The position numbers and the translations under genes are program-made. A DNA stretch of 64,000 nt from the NCBI GenBank assembly GCA_030686995.1, contig CM060709.1:128494373-128558372 (forward strand). The letters run 5' to 3'. The notes below the pieces were generated by a model. That model ran no database searches. It was given only the letters and a program-made list of their open reading frames with translations, and had not been told where the DNA came from. Position 1 is the stretch's first letter. Every line of letters starts with the position of its first letter. Shown here in pieces: positions 22,512-34,900 of the stretch. The DNA is from Artemisia argyi. Lineage: Eukaryota > Streptophyta > Magnoliopsida > Asterales > Asteraceae.

Positions 22512-25500
22512 ATGGCAGAAGACCAAGGAATCATGCTTGCACCTCAATGGGCAAAAATGACTCTGGCTGATGTACAATTTAAAACAAACAATGTTGTAGG
22601 CAATTTTAATCACCCAACCAATGTTCCTGCCTACAAGGTAATAATAAAATTTTTGTACAACTTTGCCTTGAAAAATGCCTTCACATCAACACCCTACTTT
22701 CAGTATCACCACCTCCTCAGGGAGTTCTGGTGTACTGCTCTGGCCATTGACCCGACACCCAGTGCTGATGAGAACAAACTCAAGCCCCTCAAGGAATTTC
22801 TCATCAGCTTCTCTGTTTTAAATGGGAAAAGAAAATTTGTCCTGGATTTCAAAACTTTTTGCTCAGCAATAGGACTTGATTATAACAATGGAAAATATGT
22901 TGCACACCCTGACCCAAGTGATGTCAAATCAGGGTTAGAAAAAATTGCTTTGGATCCAAAATATTTGGACAAGTCCCCTGTCACCAAGAGCTCTTTTCCC
23001 ATGGCTTGGAAGATCCTGTTCACTTTTGTGATTCAGGTTCTCGGTGGGAACCATTCATCCACTAAACAGATTAATTCTGTTCAAATGATGATGGCCTATT
23101 TCCTAATGAATGGGGTCACTGTCGACATTGGAGAGATCATTTATGGTGACCTTGTAACCAAGCTACTGAATAAAACTAGGCTACACTATGTGTCGTATCC
23201 TAGGTTTATCTCATGTGCTCTTCAAAGTTTACTGGGTTGTGACTACACTTAGGATGAACACTTAAGTTTTTTACCAGCCATCCTGAGTTCTTCAAACTTT
23301 TCAAAAGGCCCATCCTCAGTCTCAAACATTGAATTAACGGCCCATATGCTTGCCATAAACAACCGGAGGGACTCAGCGTACCCACCTTCCCCTCCTAAGA
23401 GGACAGGGAAGTCTCAGACTGTGCCAAAAACCAAACCCAAGGCACAGGGCCTTGAGGCTTCAGGGACACATGCTTCTAAGCCAAAAAGAAAACCTAAGCC
23501 CAAAAATGTCACCCTTGACCAGGCTCCACCACCCTCAGGGACAACGAAGGTCACTGATCACAGTCAGTGCCCTTGGTCCACATGACTACTCCCAAAGATC
23601 CAGAGGGAAACATACAACCCTCTGGTAGGGGAGCGCCTTCCACTTATCCCGCTAACATCTCTGGTACATCACAACCAAACTCTCAGGGAGTGGCGGCCCC
23701 TAAATCTTCGACTGGCCAGCACCAGCCTGTTGGAACGGGGGGCCTTAACATTTCATTGATTTCTAATGATGACACTGAAACACACCCGTCAATGTCTGAA
23801 GGAGTCACAGGGGGATAAAGACTCAGGGGGATTAAAACCACCCGCTGATCTGGAACCTACACCCCCTCACAGAGCTGCTCATTCTTCGCAAACTGACCCT
23901 GAGGACCAGACAGATAAAACCCAGTCTGTTTGATTTGAGGGGTCTGGGAGCGACCATAACCAAGGCAAGTCTTCTTATGAAGAGGAGCCGGCTAACCCAT
24001 TTTTGCAGATAGACTCCATGGCTACTTTTTAGGCTGTTCTTGACTTTGATGACAATGATAGCAAAGTCAGTGAGGAAGAGTTCTATGAAGCTGGTGATGA
24101 TATGGAGACTGAAGCTACAGCCACTGAACAATTCCCTCTGTCTCATGAATATGTACCAGAACCTCCCTCTCCTGAAAAAGTGGCTATGTATGATGACTCC
24201 AGGCCCCTCACTGAAAGAAAGCTGATGAAGTTTCTGCAAAAGACCTGCAATTTCATCTACGACGATATCACTGGAGATGTGTTTGATATGCACACTGAGC
24301 AAGCTGTTCACTACCGCAACCTCAGGGAGTCAGTTGAAGCCTATCATGATAACACTTTCGAACAACAGGCTGATGTTGAATTCAAACTGACTACTCTTAA
24401 TGGACATCTCAGCAAGTTCAACAAAATGTTCAGCAACATTACCAAGAGTGGTTCTACCACTCAAGAGTCTGTCAAAGATGATCCTGAACTCAACAAGAAA
24501 ATCCTTCAGGCTGCTCAAACCTACCAACAGAATTCTGCTCAATTCACTGAGTTGGTCGATATGCTAAAGGCTGCAAATCTTCAGGGTCAAAATTCTTCAG
24601 TGGTGTCCATCTACTCATCACTCAGTCTCATGGAGAAAAACTTGGCTACTTGGGCTAAGTCTTCCAACTCCTTGGCCTGGAATCTTGGGCCAAGGATGTC
24701 TGCCATTGAGTCCTCTCAGGCTTCACTGGATGCCAAAGTGTCTACAATTCAGAAGGACACTGCTGACATCAAAAACATGCTCTCTGAACTTTACTAGGCC
24801 TTCAAGGGTCCTTCAGTGGCACCAACTCTTGCTCTCACTGACGTTGCGGCAACAGTTGAGGGGGAGAGATCCACTGAAGTCCCACAAACAGGAATTCCTG
24901 ATGCTTCCACTAGTCAACCTTCCTCTCAGGCTAAGGGGGAGTGCATAATTGAAGCCACTCCAATCTCATCCTTCGAGTCTCCTGAAACAAACACTCAACC
25001 ATCAATCCAGACAGAAAAGGGCAAAGGCATTCTCACTGTTGTGTTTGAGCCTACAACTTGCTGCTTCTTTAGTCATTAGACCGGACCCTGATGCACCTGT
25101 CAGGATTCCCTTTCAAATGAATGGCGTTACATACTTGATGACTGAACATGAAATCCAAGCTCATATGGATAAAGTGGAAAGACTAAAGCAAGTAGCTTTG
25201 GAGGAATAGGCAAGCAAGGCTACTCTCATTGAGGTGGTTAATGAGGAAGCCACTACTATTGGACTAAAGCCTCAAGACCTTGCACATAGAGAAGGTGGTG
25301 AAAAGTTCAAAAAGGCTTAGGATGCTGCCCTGATGGCTCTAAAAGAAAAGAGGGAGGCCAAACTAAAGAGATCTGCTAAAATCAGGCAACAAAACATTGA
25401 GAAGTATATCTGGATCATGACACAGAGACTGATCCCAGAAACTATCACTAATGTCAAGATTCATCAGAACTCCAAACTAGCTGTTCTCACTGTCTACAGA

Positions 25501-26094
25501 GGTAAGGACAAACGACACTTTGAAGTCCATGATCTTTTCAGATTTGCTGACTTTGGGATCACTGAGCTTGATGAGCTAGGTCCAATTATTACAAAGAAGA
25601 ACAATGTTGTTGTCAAGAATCTACAAAAATCCCTCAAGATCAGGTATGATCTTTTGGCCAAGAAGCATGAGGAACTTGGGATCCCTTCATTGTTACCAGC
25701 ATCAGTACCTACTGTTCAGGCTCCTCCTACTCAGTCCTCTAAAAGGAAAAGGAAGAAGATAGAGACTGAACCTGAAATCAGTGCTCCGGGTCTAAACTGC
25801 AACAGAGCTCTTCCTGAAAGAGTTACATTTGTGAACAATCTGGTCATTGAGCAACCTGAGAGAGGTCTCTTCTTCACAGATGAGTTTGGAGATCCAGCCT
25901 TCCAAAGATGGACTGACATGGAGCATGCTGGAGTCAAGGCAATGGCAGGATACTTCTTTATGGCCAATCCCATCAAGAATGAGGCTAATGCAAGATTCTG
26001 TCATGACTTGAAGAACAAAATCGAAGAGCATCCTGATAAACACCTACTGAATAATAAGAGAGCCAAACTTGAAGCCATGGGTCTGAAGTTCTGA
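22512..26094 (+). pseudogene. Copia A accessory ORF downstream of pol (disabled)
   Basis: ATG at 22512. The N-terminal domain (22512-23249) has NNVVGNF, LREFWCTA, FVIQVLGGN, DIGEII and SYPRFISCAL, and is cut by TAG at 23250-23252. The low-complexity middle (23253-24040) is frameshifted near 23570. A helical region (24102-24794) has VFDMHTEQAVHYRNL. A further TAG at 24795-24797 stands where Copia B reads a Gln codon. The C-terminal domain (about 25080-26094) holds a basic KRKRKK cluster at 25741-25758 and FADFGITELDEL. It is homologous end to end to 8006-11843. The conserved blocks in two separated copies argue that this was a genuine protein gene. No membrane span is seen, so an envelope role is not supported by the sequence. 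The KRKRK cluster could be a nuclear localisation signal. Confidence 0.75.
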
Positions 26095-26302
26095 AGCCTG
26101 AGCATGTTTGCAACACCATCTATCTTTATTTAATTTGTTTTGTTTAGTATTGTAATAATCATGAATAATATTGATGTTTTGTTTAACATTCAGTGTCCTA
26201 AACAATATGGAGTAAGTCAGGATTATAGAGATAATACCTTTGCTATCTCTCACACAACCTTGAAAACACTCAGGCTATTTGTATATCCAAATAGGGGGAG
26301 AC
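26095..26302 (+). other. Copia A 3' untranslated region and polypurine tract
   Basis: Non-coding and AT-rich. It ends with AAATAGGGGGAGAC (26289-26302) abutting the 3' LTR. The same PPT core is present in Copia B. Confidence 0.8.
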
Positions 26303-27244
26303 TGTTGGGTCTGTTAAAACATAAACTCCTTAATCAAGGATTTGAACATAAAATATCCTAAGTGTTTCATAACCGAGAACACAAAACAAGTCACTGAATG
26401 CATAGTTGTTCAGTGAGTCATCCTCAAGACGCTCAGGGTGAATCTATGAAGAAAGGTTCACCATTCAGTGAGGCGGTTCTCAGTGAATGATACCTGAGCC
26501 AAAGAAGAGGATGATGGACTCAGTGAGGGATGACAATAACTCACTGAGTTCCATGACTCCTCACCAACTAAGATCACTGAGTGAACAAAGACTGAAGATA
26601 AGAAGACTGAAGTAAAGGCGGGATTAGGCGGGATAAGTTTGAATGGATAAGGGATGGTCCTTATCATGCAATGGTCAACTTTCCCTGAATGAGTATAATA
26701 CCAAGAAGTGTGTCAACACTGAAGACCAGAAAGCATCCTTGTTCTTTACTACTTATAGTCAATTGTAACAGGGACAAAATACCTATGTATTTTGTCCAAT
26801 GTAGGATGATGTAATATTGTCTTGTAGTCTTTGTCCATTAGGTAAGTGTTAGAAATTACTTGTGTATAAATAGATAATAAGTGAGAGAGGTAAAGATTAC
26901 GTTTGTGCATTTAATGCTTAGACATTCACAAACCAAATCTTTACTCTCTACAAAGAACAACACAATCCCTGAGTTAGCTCAGCAGGATCTTAGTTGTCAC
27001 TCAAACTTAGTTTGGGTTTAGTGAGGTGTACACCATAATTGTCATTTCATTCCCAAGTGTTGTTCCGCAAACACTTGGGTATCATTCTTTTGATTAATTT
27101 CTAATAAAGAATTAAACGTTGACAAACTTTGTGTCTTATCTTTTACGTTTATTTGCTTTTATAATTAATCAACACATTGCTATACCATGGAACTTGGTTA
27201 GATTAACTTTGTAGTTAACCTTAACTAAGTAAAAGGGTCCAACA
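26303..27244 (+). repeat. Copia A 3' LTR
   Basis: 942 bp, same length as the 5' copy, with TATA at 26865-26872. It is followed by the TSD AGTAG at 27245-27249. Confidence 0.95.
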
Positions 27245-27249
27245 AGTAG

Positions 27250-27349
27250 AATACTCGGTTTCTACAAGGAATGTTTGCAACTAGGTCCGGAATACAAAAC
27301 TAAGATTGGTGATGACCTAGAGAACGAGACCAATGGTGAGGTCACGTAA
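27250..27349 (+). pseudogene. Tat/Athila-like gag, 3' end after Copia A
   Basis: In phase with 1927. It encodes the C-terminal LGFYKECLQLGPEYKTK and stops at TAA 27347-27349. This completes the split gag described at 3-1927. No pol follows. Confidence 0.85.
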
Positions 27350-27633
27350 TTGCCCATGACCTTGAGTCTAGCTACAAGACTCGTAAATAAAGAAAAGCGC
27401 TTCTTGAGAGGCAACCCATGTTTTTTGTGTTTTTATTTGTTTAATTTTTATTTGTTTGATGTTATTTGTTTCCGTATGCATGCTTTATTTCTATTGTTGG
27501 TAGATCATGTTTCAAACTAAAATTGTGAAAATGCTTTATTTTGTTGTTTAACTTCGTCTTAACTTCATATAAAGGTATTTTGCAAAAGCTAAGTGTAAGC
27601 GGAAACCCCAAATTTGTTTATAAGAACGAAAAT
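27350..27633 (+). other. Post-gag non-coding region of the Tat/Athila-like host element
   Basis: No gene. It holds AAGCGCTTCTTGAGAGGCAA (27395-27414), which I recognise as a block that commonly follows the last ORF of plant Tat/Athila elements. The TSD AAAAT of Copia C is at 27629-27633. Confidence 0.55.
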
Positions 27634-28949
27634 TGTTGACATAAATAATGCCTAAAAACATTATTAACATGTTATCAATATCTCCATGTTTTAATTATCA
27701 CAAAATATAAACTCATAGAACTAAAACTTGTGACATAAACAAGTATTTAGTAATTAATATTTCTCTTTACATCCAAATCACTTAAGGTATGAATAAACAA
27801 AGTGTTTGGTGCATTTTATGATCAAAGGAAAGTTTAATTAAGCAATACAAAGTTTATTTAATTATATAAACATATTATATATTTTTGAAAAACACTTTTG
27901 GTAATAAAGAAAAATGTTTTATTCATACTAAATATATGAATTCAGATTTTTAACCAAAATCAGTTAGTTTTTCACCAAATAAACTTTCCCCACTAAAAGA
28001 CAAAGAATCTGGCCGTTTCAGCTGGGCGGCCCCCTTAATTACAAAGGGCAGTCCCCTTAACTTTAAGGGGGCCGGCCATGATTTAAGGGGACCGGCCACG
28101 CTCCTCTGTCAGATTCTGTTGCCTATAAATACCACATTAAACCTGGATTTTTTCCTCACCTTTTGCACTACTAAACTTTCTGATCTAGATCCAAATCTCC
28201 ATTCTTTTATCCTTTGATCATAAGTATATAAATTATTTGTTTCAAAGTGATCCAACCTTCATCCTCTCAAGTGCAAGAGAAGAATACTTCTATCCCTCAA
28301 GACAAGAAGTATTACAACTTGTTGTGATCTCCACATCCAAGTTGTTGGTGCATCATCAAAGATCATTTACATTATTCTTTGTGAAGATTGTTGTGCATAT
28401 TTGATTGTAGATAGTTGTGTTAGATATAGATTGTGTGATTAGTTAGTAGGTTGGTGTGAAGAAGATAAGCTAGGAAATAGATTGGTGTGAAGAAGATAGG
28501 TGTGGAGTAGTTAGTTGTGAAGTAGATTGATTTGAAGAAGGTGTGTAGAAGTTGTGACTTAGGTGTGACGAAGTTGTGGTGTGAAAAGTGGTGTGTCGAT
28601 TGGTGTGTATATTGGTGTGTACGGTTTTCTCCGCCATAAGGGAGCTTGTTGATATAGTGAAGAAAACTCTCGAGTTAGGTGCTCGGGGAGTGGAGTAGGG
28701 CAAGGAAGGTGTCCTTGTAGCCGAACCACTATAAATCTCTTGTCTCGCGGTTCGATCTTTCCATCTCTTACTTATTTCATTACTTATCATTATAATATAT
28801 TGTGTAGTATTAATTGTTTATATTGTACAAGACTTGAGATCACATATTATCGAATCTAAGTTTTTAAAAGCTAAGCAAAACTCTAAACCTAATTTTATAA
28901 CGAAGTAAAAAGACGTAAAACTATTCAACCCCCCTTCTAGTTTTCCACA
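27634..28949 (+). repeat. Copia C 5' LTR
   Basis: 1316 bp. Near its start AATAATG...CATTATT forms a short inverted repeat (27644-27665). A GC-rich promoter block lies at 28023-28100 and TATA at 28124-28131. The only complete copy, because the 3' LTR has an internal deletion. Confidence 0.93.
28023..28131 (+). promoter_or_regulatory. Copia C LTR promoter: GC-rich repeat block and TATA box
   Basis: TGGGCGGCCCCCTTAATT (28023-28040), TTAAGGGGGCCGGCCATG (28063-28080) and TTAAGGGGACCGGCCA (28083-28098) form mutually complementary modules. TATAAATA follows at 28124-28131. The first and third blocks recur exactly at 44495-44512 and 44532-44547, ahead of the third ORF. Confidence 0.65.
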
Positions 28950-28951
28950 AT

Positions 28952-28965
28952 TGGTATCAAGAGCC
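28952..28965 (+). other. Primer-binding site (Copia C)
   Basis: TGGTATCAAGAGCC, a tRNA-Met-type PBS with an extra A, two bases after the LTR. Confidence 0.85.
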
Positions 28966-29017
28966 ACGTCTAGCAAGATTTTTAAAATATATTGTATTTT
29001 AAAACTTGTAACGATCT

Positions 29018-31933
29018 ATGGAATCTGAAAAATATTTAGAAGGGCAATCTATGCAAAGACCACCACTATTTGAAAGTGATGGATTTTTATATTGGAAAAA
29101 TAGATTCGAAACGTATGTGAAATCAAAAGATCTTGATCTTTGGCATATTATTACCTTTGGTGATTTTCCTCCTATTCAATATAATGTTGAAACTAAAATG
29201 AATGAAATTGTATCTTTTGAAGAACAAAATGATGATTTGAAAAAGAAATTAGCAAAAAATAATGAGGCTAAAATGGTAATTTATAATGCGCTACCACGCA
29301 AAGAATATGAAAGAATTTTTATGTGTAAAACCGCCAAAGAAATTTGGGATTCTTTACTAATTACTCACCAAGGTAATAGCCAAGTCAAAGATAATAAAAT
29401 AGATCTTCTTGTACAACAATATGAACAATTTACGATTCCGGAAGAGGAATAAATTGATAATGCTTTTGCTAAGTTTAACACTATCATCACAAGTTTAAAA
29501 GCACTTGATGAGACATTTTCTAGTAAAAATTGTGTTAGGAAATTTCTTAGGGCATTGCATCCAAAATGGCAAGCTAAGGTCACGGCAATCGAAGAATTAA
29601 AGAACTTGATGACGTTATCACTAGATGAACTAATTGGCAACTTGAAGGTTCATGAAGAAATCATAAGAAGAGATTCGGAAACGGTCAAAGTCAAGAAAGA
29701 ACAAACCAAATCAATTGCTCTAAAAGCCAAAAAGGAACCTAGTGATGATGATGATTCAAGTGACGAAAGTGAAGATGAAGAATATGCAATCGCCGTAAGA
29801 GAATTCAAGAAGTTCTTCAAGAGACGAGGAAGATTCACTAGATCATCACGAGACGAAAGAAAAGCACTCCAAAGAAATAGAAGTGACAACTACAGGAAGA
29901 GAAAATGCTTTAGATGTGGAAGTCCAAATCATCTCATTGGCGAATGTCTAAAGCCACCGGGTTATGAAAGTCAAGGTGCTTTTGTTAGTGGAACATGGAG
30001 TGATAGTGACAAAGAAGAAGTTGAAAAGCCAAGAGACGAAAAGTGTTTTATGGCAAAAGAAACCGACGAAATATGTTTAGGAATTGACTTGGAACCTGAC
30101 GAATGGATCAAAGATAGCGGATGTTCGAGGCACATGATGGGGAATCACAATCTATTCTCTACATACAAGGCATACAATGGAGGTAACGTTATTTTCGGTA
30201 GTGACTTACATGGAATAATCATTGGCAAAGGTACGATCTCTCAAGACTCACTTACTATTGAAAATGTAGAGCATGTAGATAAATTAACATATAACTTGCT
30301 TAGTGTAGGACAAATATGTGATAATAAATGTAGAGTCACATTTACCGAAGATGATAGCGAAATAGTTAAGGATGGAAAAATTATAGGTAGAGGAATTAGA
30401 AAAGGTGGCATATATGTTATGAAACTAGGAAACAAACCTGAGAATAGGATATGCCTAGCGACCCTAGATGAAAACTCTACACTATGGCATAGGAGATTAG
30501 GACATGCTAATATGCAACAAATACAATCTTTGGCCTCTAAGGAATTAGTTAGAAATTTGCCTAATCTAAAATATGACAAGCATTTTTGTGATGCATGTAA
30601 AATTGGAAAACAAGCTCATGCTAGTCACAAAGCCAAGAATATAGTATCCACTACTAGATGCCTAGAATTATTACATATGGATCTTTTTGGTCCATCCGCT
30701 GTGCGGAGCTATGGAGGAAACAAGTATACCTTAGTGATAGTAGATGACTACTCACGATACACGTGGACTAGGTTTTTAAGTGACAAGACCCAAGCCTTTG
30801 AAAAATTCGAAATATTTAGTAGAATGATTCAAAATAAATTAGGATGCTCAATAGTTGCCATTAGGATGGACCATGGTAGGGAATTTGATAACGAAGTACA
30901 ATTCGGAAAATATTGCGAGTTAAATGGAATATCTCACAATTTCTCCGCTCCTCGTACTCAATCAAATGGTGTAGTAGAAAGAAAAAATAGGTCACTACAA
31001 GAAATGAGTAGAACTATGTTAAATGAACAATCCATCCCACAAAAATTTTGGTGTCACGCCGTAGATACATCAACTTATATTTTAAATAAGGTATCAATTA
31101 GAAGAATTCTAGGAAAAACTCCTTATGAGTTATTAAGAGGTAGAAAAACAAACTTAAGCTACTTTAAGGTATTTGGAAGTAAATGCTATATTTTAAACAC
31201 TAAGGACTATCTCACTAAGTTTGATCCAAAATCATATGAAGGAATATTTTTAGGATACTCACAAAATAGCAAAGCATATATAATACTTAACAAACACTCC
31301 ATGAAAGTAGAGGAATCACTAAATGTAACATTTGATGAAACACCACCACCTCCTAAAACATTACCTTTAGAAGATGATGATTTAATCGAAGATGAAGCTA
31401 TTGAGGTTAGTAAAACAAAACCCATAGGAAATGATAATGAAGACATTCACTTAGAAAATAACGAAACTGTTAATATTAAAGAATCTAGATCTCATCTATT
31501 AGACAATATAATAGGACATCTTAACCAAAGAACCCTTAGGTCACAAGCCCAAGATAAAAATAATTTCTTTTGTTTCCTCTCAGCAATAGAACCTAAGAAT
31601 ATTAGCGAGGCTTTAAAGGATGAAAGTTGGGTTATAGCTATGCAAGAAGAATTAAATCAATTTAAGGCGAATGGTGTTTGGGAATTAGTCCCAAATCCAA
31701 AGGATATGACCATCATAGGAACTAAATGGGTATATAGGAATAAGTTAGACGAGAATGGAATAGTTACTAGGAATAAAGCTAGGTTAGTTGCCCAAGGTTA
31801 TAATCAACACGAAGGAATTGATTATGACGAAACTTATGCCCCTGTAGCTAGACTAGAATCGATTAGGATATTACTTGCCTATGCTTGCGCCCTAGATTTT
31901 AAGTTATTCCAAATGGATGTGAAAAGTGCATTC
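29018..31933 (+). pseudogene. Copia C gag-pol, part 1 (gag, protease, integrase, start of RT)
   Basis: ATG at 29018, 68 bp after the LTR. Gag has SDGFLYWKNRFETYV and a UBN2-like capsid. A single nonsense TAA at 29450-29452 interrupts it, and the frame is otherwise continuous. The zinc knuckle is [14 protein letters not shown] (about 29907-29950). The protease is [13 protein letters not shown]. Integrase motifs are [33 protein letters not shown] and SNGVVERKN, so the catalytic D, D, E are present. RT begins [13 protein letters not shown] and the frame is cut after QMDVKSAF by the Athila-like element at 31934. Gag and pol are in one frame here, unlike Copia A. Confidence 0.92.
31929..31933. repeat. 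Target-site duplication CATTC, left copy
   Basis: CATTC is repeated at 42564-42568. RT codons continue in phase (SAF then LNGF) when the insert is removed. Confidence 0.95.
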
Positions 31934-34900
31934 TGATGAGTGTCTAAATACTCATCATTTTATACCAATCTGAGCTGCCAAAACATCCAAAAACACTCAA
32001 ATATGCATCAAAATACTTAAAATATCTTAAAAGTGTGTTTTATATGTTTCAAATGCAAAATATGCAAAAACAGATGAAAAACGTATAAAGTTTGCATAAT
32101 TAGCAGTTTCAGTCCCTCAAGTTTCATAAATTGGCAAAACTAGTCCCTGGTTATTCTTAAAACATGAAAAAGTCATCAAAGGTCCTTTTTAATCATAAAG
32201 TTACATATTTAGTCCTTTGGTGCAAAGTTTCACAAAATTACAAGTTTAGTCCCTCAACTTTGGAAATTGACATAAATGGTCCCTGGGATGTAAAAAACTT
32301 TGAGAAAAAATCAATTTATGGTCCTTGGTTTATCTAACTTTGCAGGTTTGGTCCTTATGTGAAAAGTTTGGAGGAATTGCAAAAAGGTCCCTTAACTTTA
32401 AAGGTTTGGCAAAAATAGTCCCCGGTAATTAAAAAGTGAAAAATATCAAAAGTGGCCCTTGTATTATCTATACTTGGCAATTTAGACCCTTGTGATAAAA
32501 TTGGAAAAATGCCACAAACAGCCCTCAACTTTGCACTAATTACAAAAATGGTCCTTGTGTGAAATAAAACCAAACCGGACCCTATGTTTTATTAAAACCC
32601 AAAATAAACCAAACAACCAAACCACCCACTATCCTAATCCAGTCCACCAGGCCCAAACCCTATCCAGCCCAGTCCATCCTTAAATAAAACCGGGTCAACC
32701 ATCCGGTCAAACCCACTCCTTCTCTTTTCTTCCCCCCAAAACCACTCCCCCTCACACAGACCACCAATACCACCTCCACATCCCTGGTTTCTTCACCACC
32801 TCACACCCCAGCTGTCCTACCCACTCTCCTCTTTCCCTCCACGCCTCACCAAACCCCATTTAATGCCTAAAAACCTCTCCACGCAAAGCTACAGTGGAAT
32901 GAGACTATTGGCGCCAAAAGGTGAAATCAAAGGCTCAGAGTGATTCAGCCAACCAATGGCTCAGATTAGAAGTGGGAAATGACCCTCTGGGTCCCACAAA
33001 CCTCTAAAGCCTCTACAAAAGGGAAAAGGAAGCAGAAGTGAAGAATATTAGTCTAGTTTTAGTGTAAGTTAGTCGTAGGTAGTGTAAACCTCAATCTTAG
33101 TTGTAATTTCAATTAAAATAGTTTGTACTCAGTCAATTTCATGTACCTTAATCTTTAATTCAAGTTAATTTAAAGTTTCAGCTCACTTCTCAATTTATGC
33201 ATTTTCATAAAATTCTCAAAAATCTCACAAAAGTTGTATGTTTTTAGTTTTTGTTGTTGTATGATTTCATAAGCTCATATAAAGCTCTGACAAAGCTTTT
33301 GAAAGCTTTTAGATATCTTATAACTCAGTTTAGTAGTTAAACTCAAAAAATCAAATAAAATAGTGAAAAATAAAAAATCAAAAGAAGAAGAAGGAAAAGC
33401 AAAGGAGCAGGTGTCATTTGGATTGAAATTGGTATTAGAGTCCCATGGGGGACACTAGGTATTGATTTGGTTCATTGGTTCTTTGTTCTCAGTCCCTTTC
33501 CCATTTGTAAGCAAGTTCTTAATTTTTTAGATTAATGAGTTTTCATTGTTTCTGTGATGTAATCTCAGTCCAAATAGTTTAATTATCATATGTTTAATCT
33601 GTTTTAACTTTAAATTCACCAGTTTTAGTCTAATAATTACAAGTTATAGTGTAAAATTTAGTTTAAAGGACTGTTTGGCTTAGTGAGAATCAAGGTGTTC
33701 TAGTTTGTATTTGTTGTTGTTTTCAGTTCTAACATACTATGCTAGGTTGTATTAGGTCAAATAAATCATAAAATCCTATTCTCAAACAGGCTAAAGTCAA
33801 AATCCAATTCCAATTACCTTGACAGTTAACTGTCAAGGATTTTGGATCCACAAACCTTCATTTCACATCACAAGTAGGTATTCTAGCTTAATTAAGTAAT
33901 ATTGTAGCTTATGATATCATAATCAATCAGTAAGATAGTTTAGAAATTCACCAAAGTCAAACTTGTTCATTTTCATCAAAAGTCAAATTTACATCTCTCA
34001 GGTTTTTACAAAACTTCAAGGATTTGTTTTGAATTATGTGATTAGACCTAGGCATTGAAACTTGTTGTAGTAATACTCTACCAGCCCATCTTTAAGATTC
34101 CACAATCCTTTTATTTTTGGCAATTTTCCTCTGGGCCCCACAAGCCAAGAAACAAGGCTGCAGGGCTGCAAGTTCCCCTGTGCACCAGCAGACTCACCCA
34201 CACCACCACCTTTGGTGGTGTTTTGTGACCACCACAGTGGGCCCCACACCCCATAATTAGGCTTTCACAACCCCCTCCTACCAGGCTTGAACCCTTGACC
34301 TTTTGTTTGACCTCTAGACCAGTGGACCCCACCTTAAATCAGCTTGGAACCTTGTCCCAATTCTGTCTCAGATTCACAATAAGCAAAGTGCTTATTTGTG
34401 TTTTGTGGTTTATTCAGGCTGCTTATTCAGTTGAAACTTGCTTATCATTGTTCAACTAACTCATAAGAACAAACTTTTACCATTGTGGGTCCCACACAAG
34501 CTCAGTAGAGCTTATTTGCTTATTAAGTCAACATAAGTCAACTGTTAGGGTTAGTAGCTTATATCTAGCTTATTATTAAGTTATAAAAATATTGTTTTTA
34601 CAAAAGTTAGTTATATTTAGGTATAATATAGGTTGGAAAAAGAAAATTCAAGAAAAACCAATATAATAGTAAGTGATAGTTTCTATTTAATTTAATTTAA
34701 TTTTAATTTTCATTTTTATATTTTTATTAAGAAAGTTGTGTTTTTATATTTTTATAAATTTCCTTTTAGGTTAAAGTATTTTTAATTATTTTCTCAGATT
34801 TTTATATTGTAATTTAGTATTTATTAGAATTAATAATAGTTTTATTAGTAATTAATTAATAAATAAGTTTTAAATAGCATTATTAATTTTTATAAAGTAA

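Larger units (their letters stand above)
1928..27244 (+). mobile_element. Copia A: Ty1-copia LTR retrotransposon, with Copia B nested inside
   Basis: Two 942-bp LTRs (1928-2869, 26303-27244) begin TGTTGGGTC and end CCAACA, are flanked by the 5-bp TSD AGTAG and have the same orientation. Order on the + strand: LTR, tRNA-Met-type PBS, gag, zinc-finger array, protease, integrase, RT, RNase H, large accessory ORF, PPT, LTR. The integrase-before-RT order is diagnostic of Ty1-copia. The extra ORF after pol and the gag type suggest a Sirevirus-like family. The reading frames carry many stops and indels. Copia B (6924-19536) accounts for 12.6 kb of the length. Confidence 0.93.
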
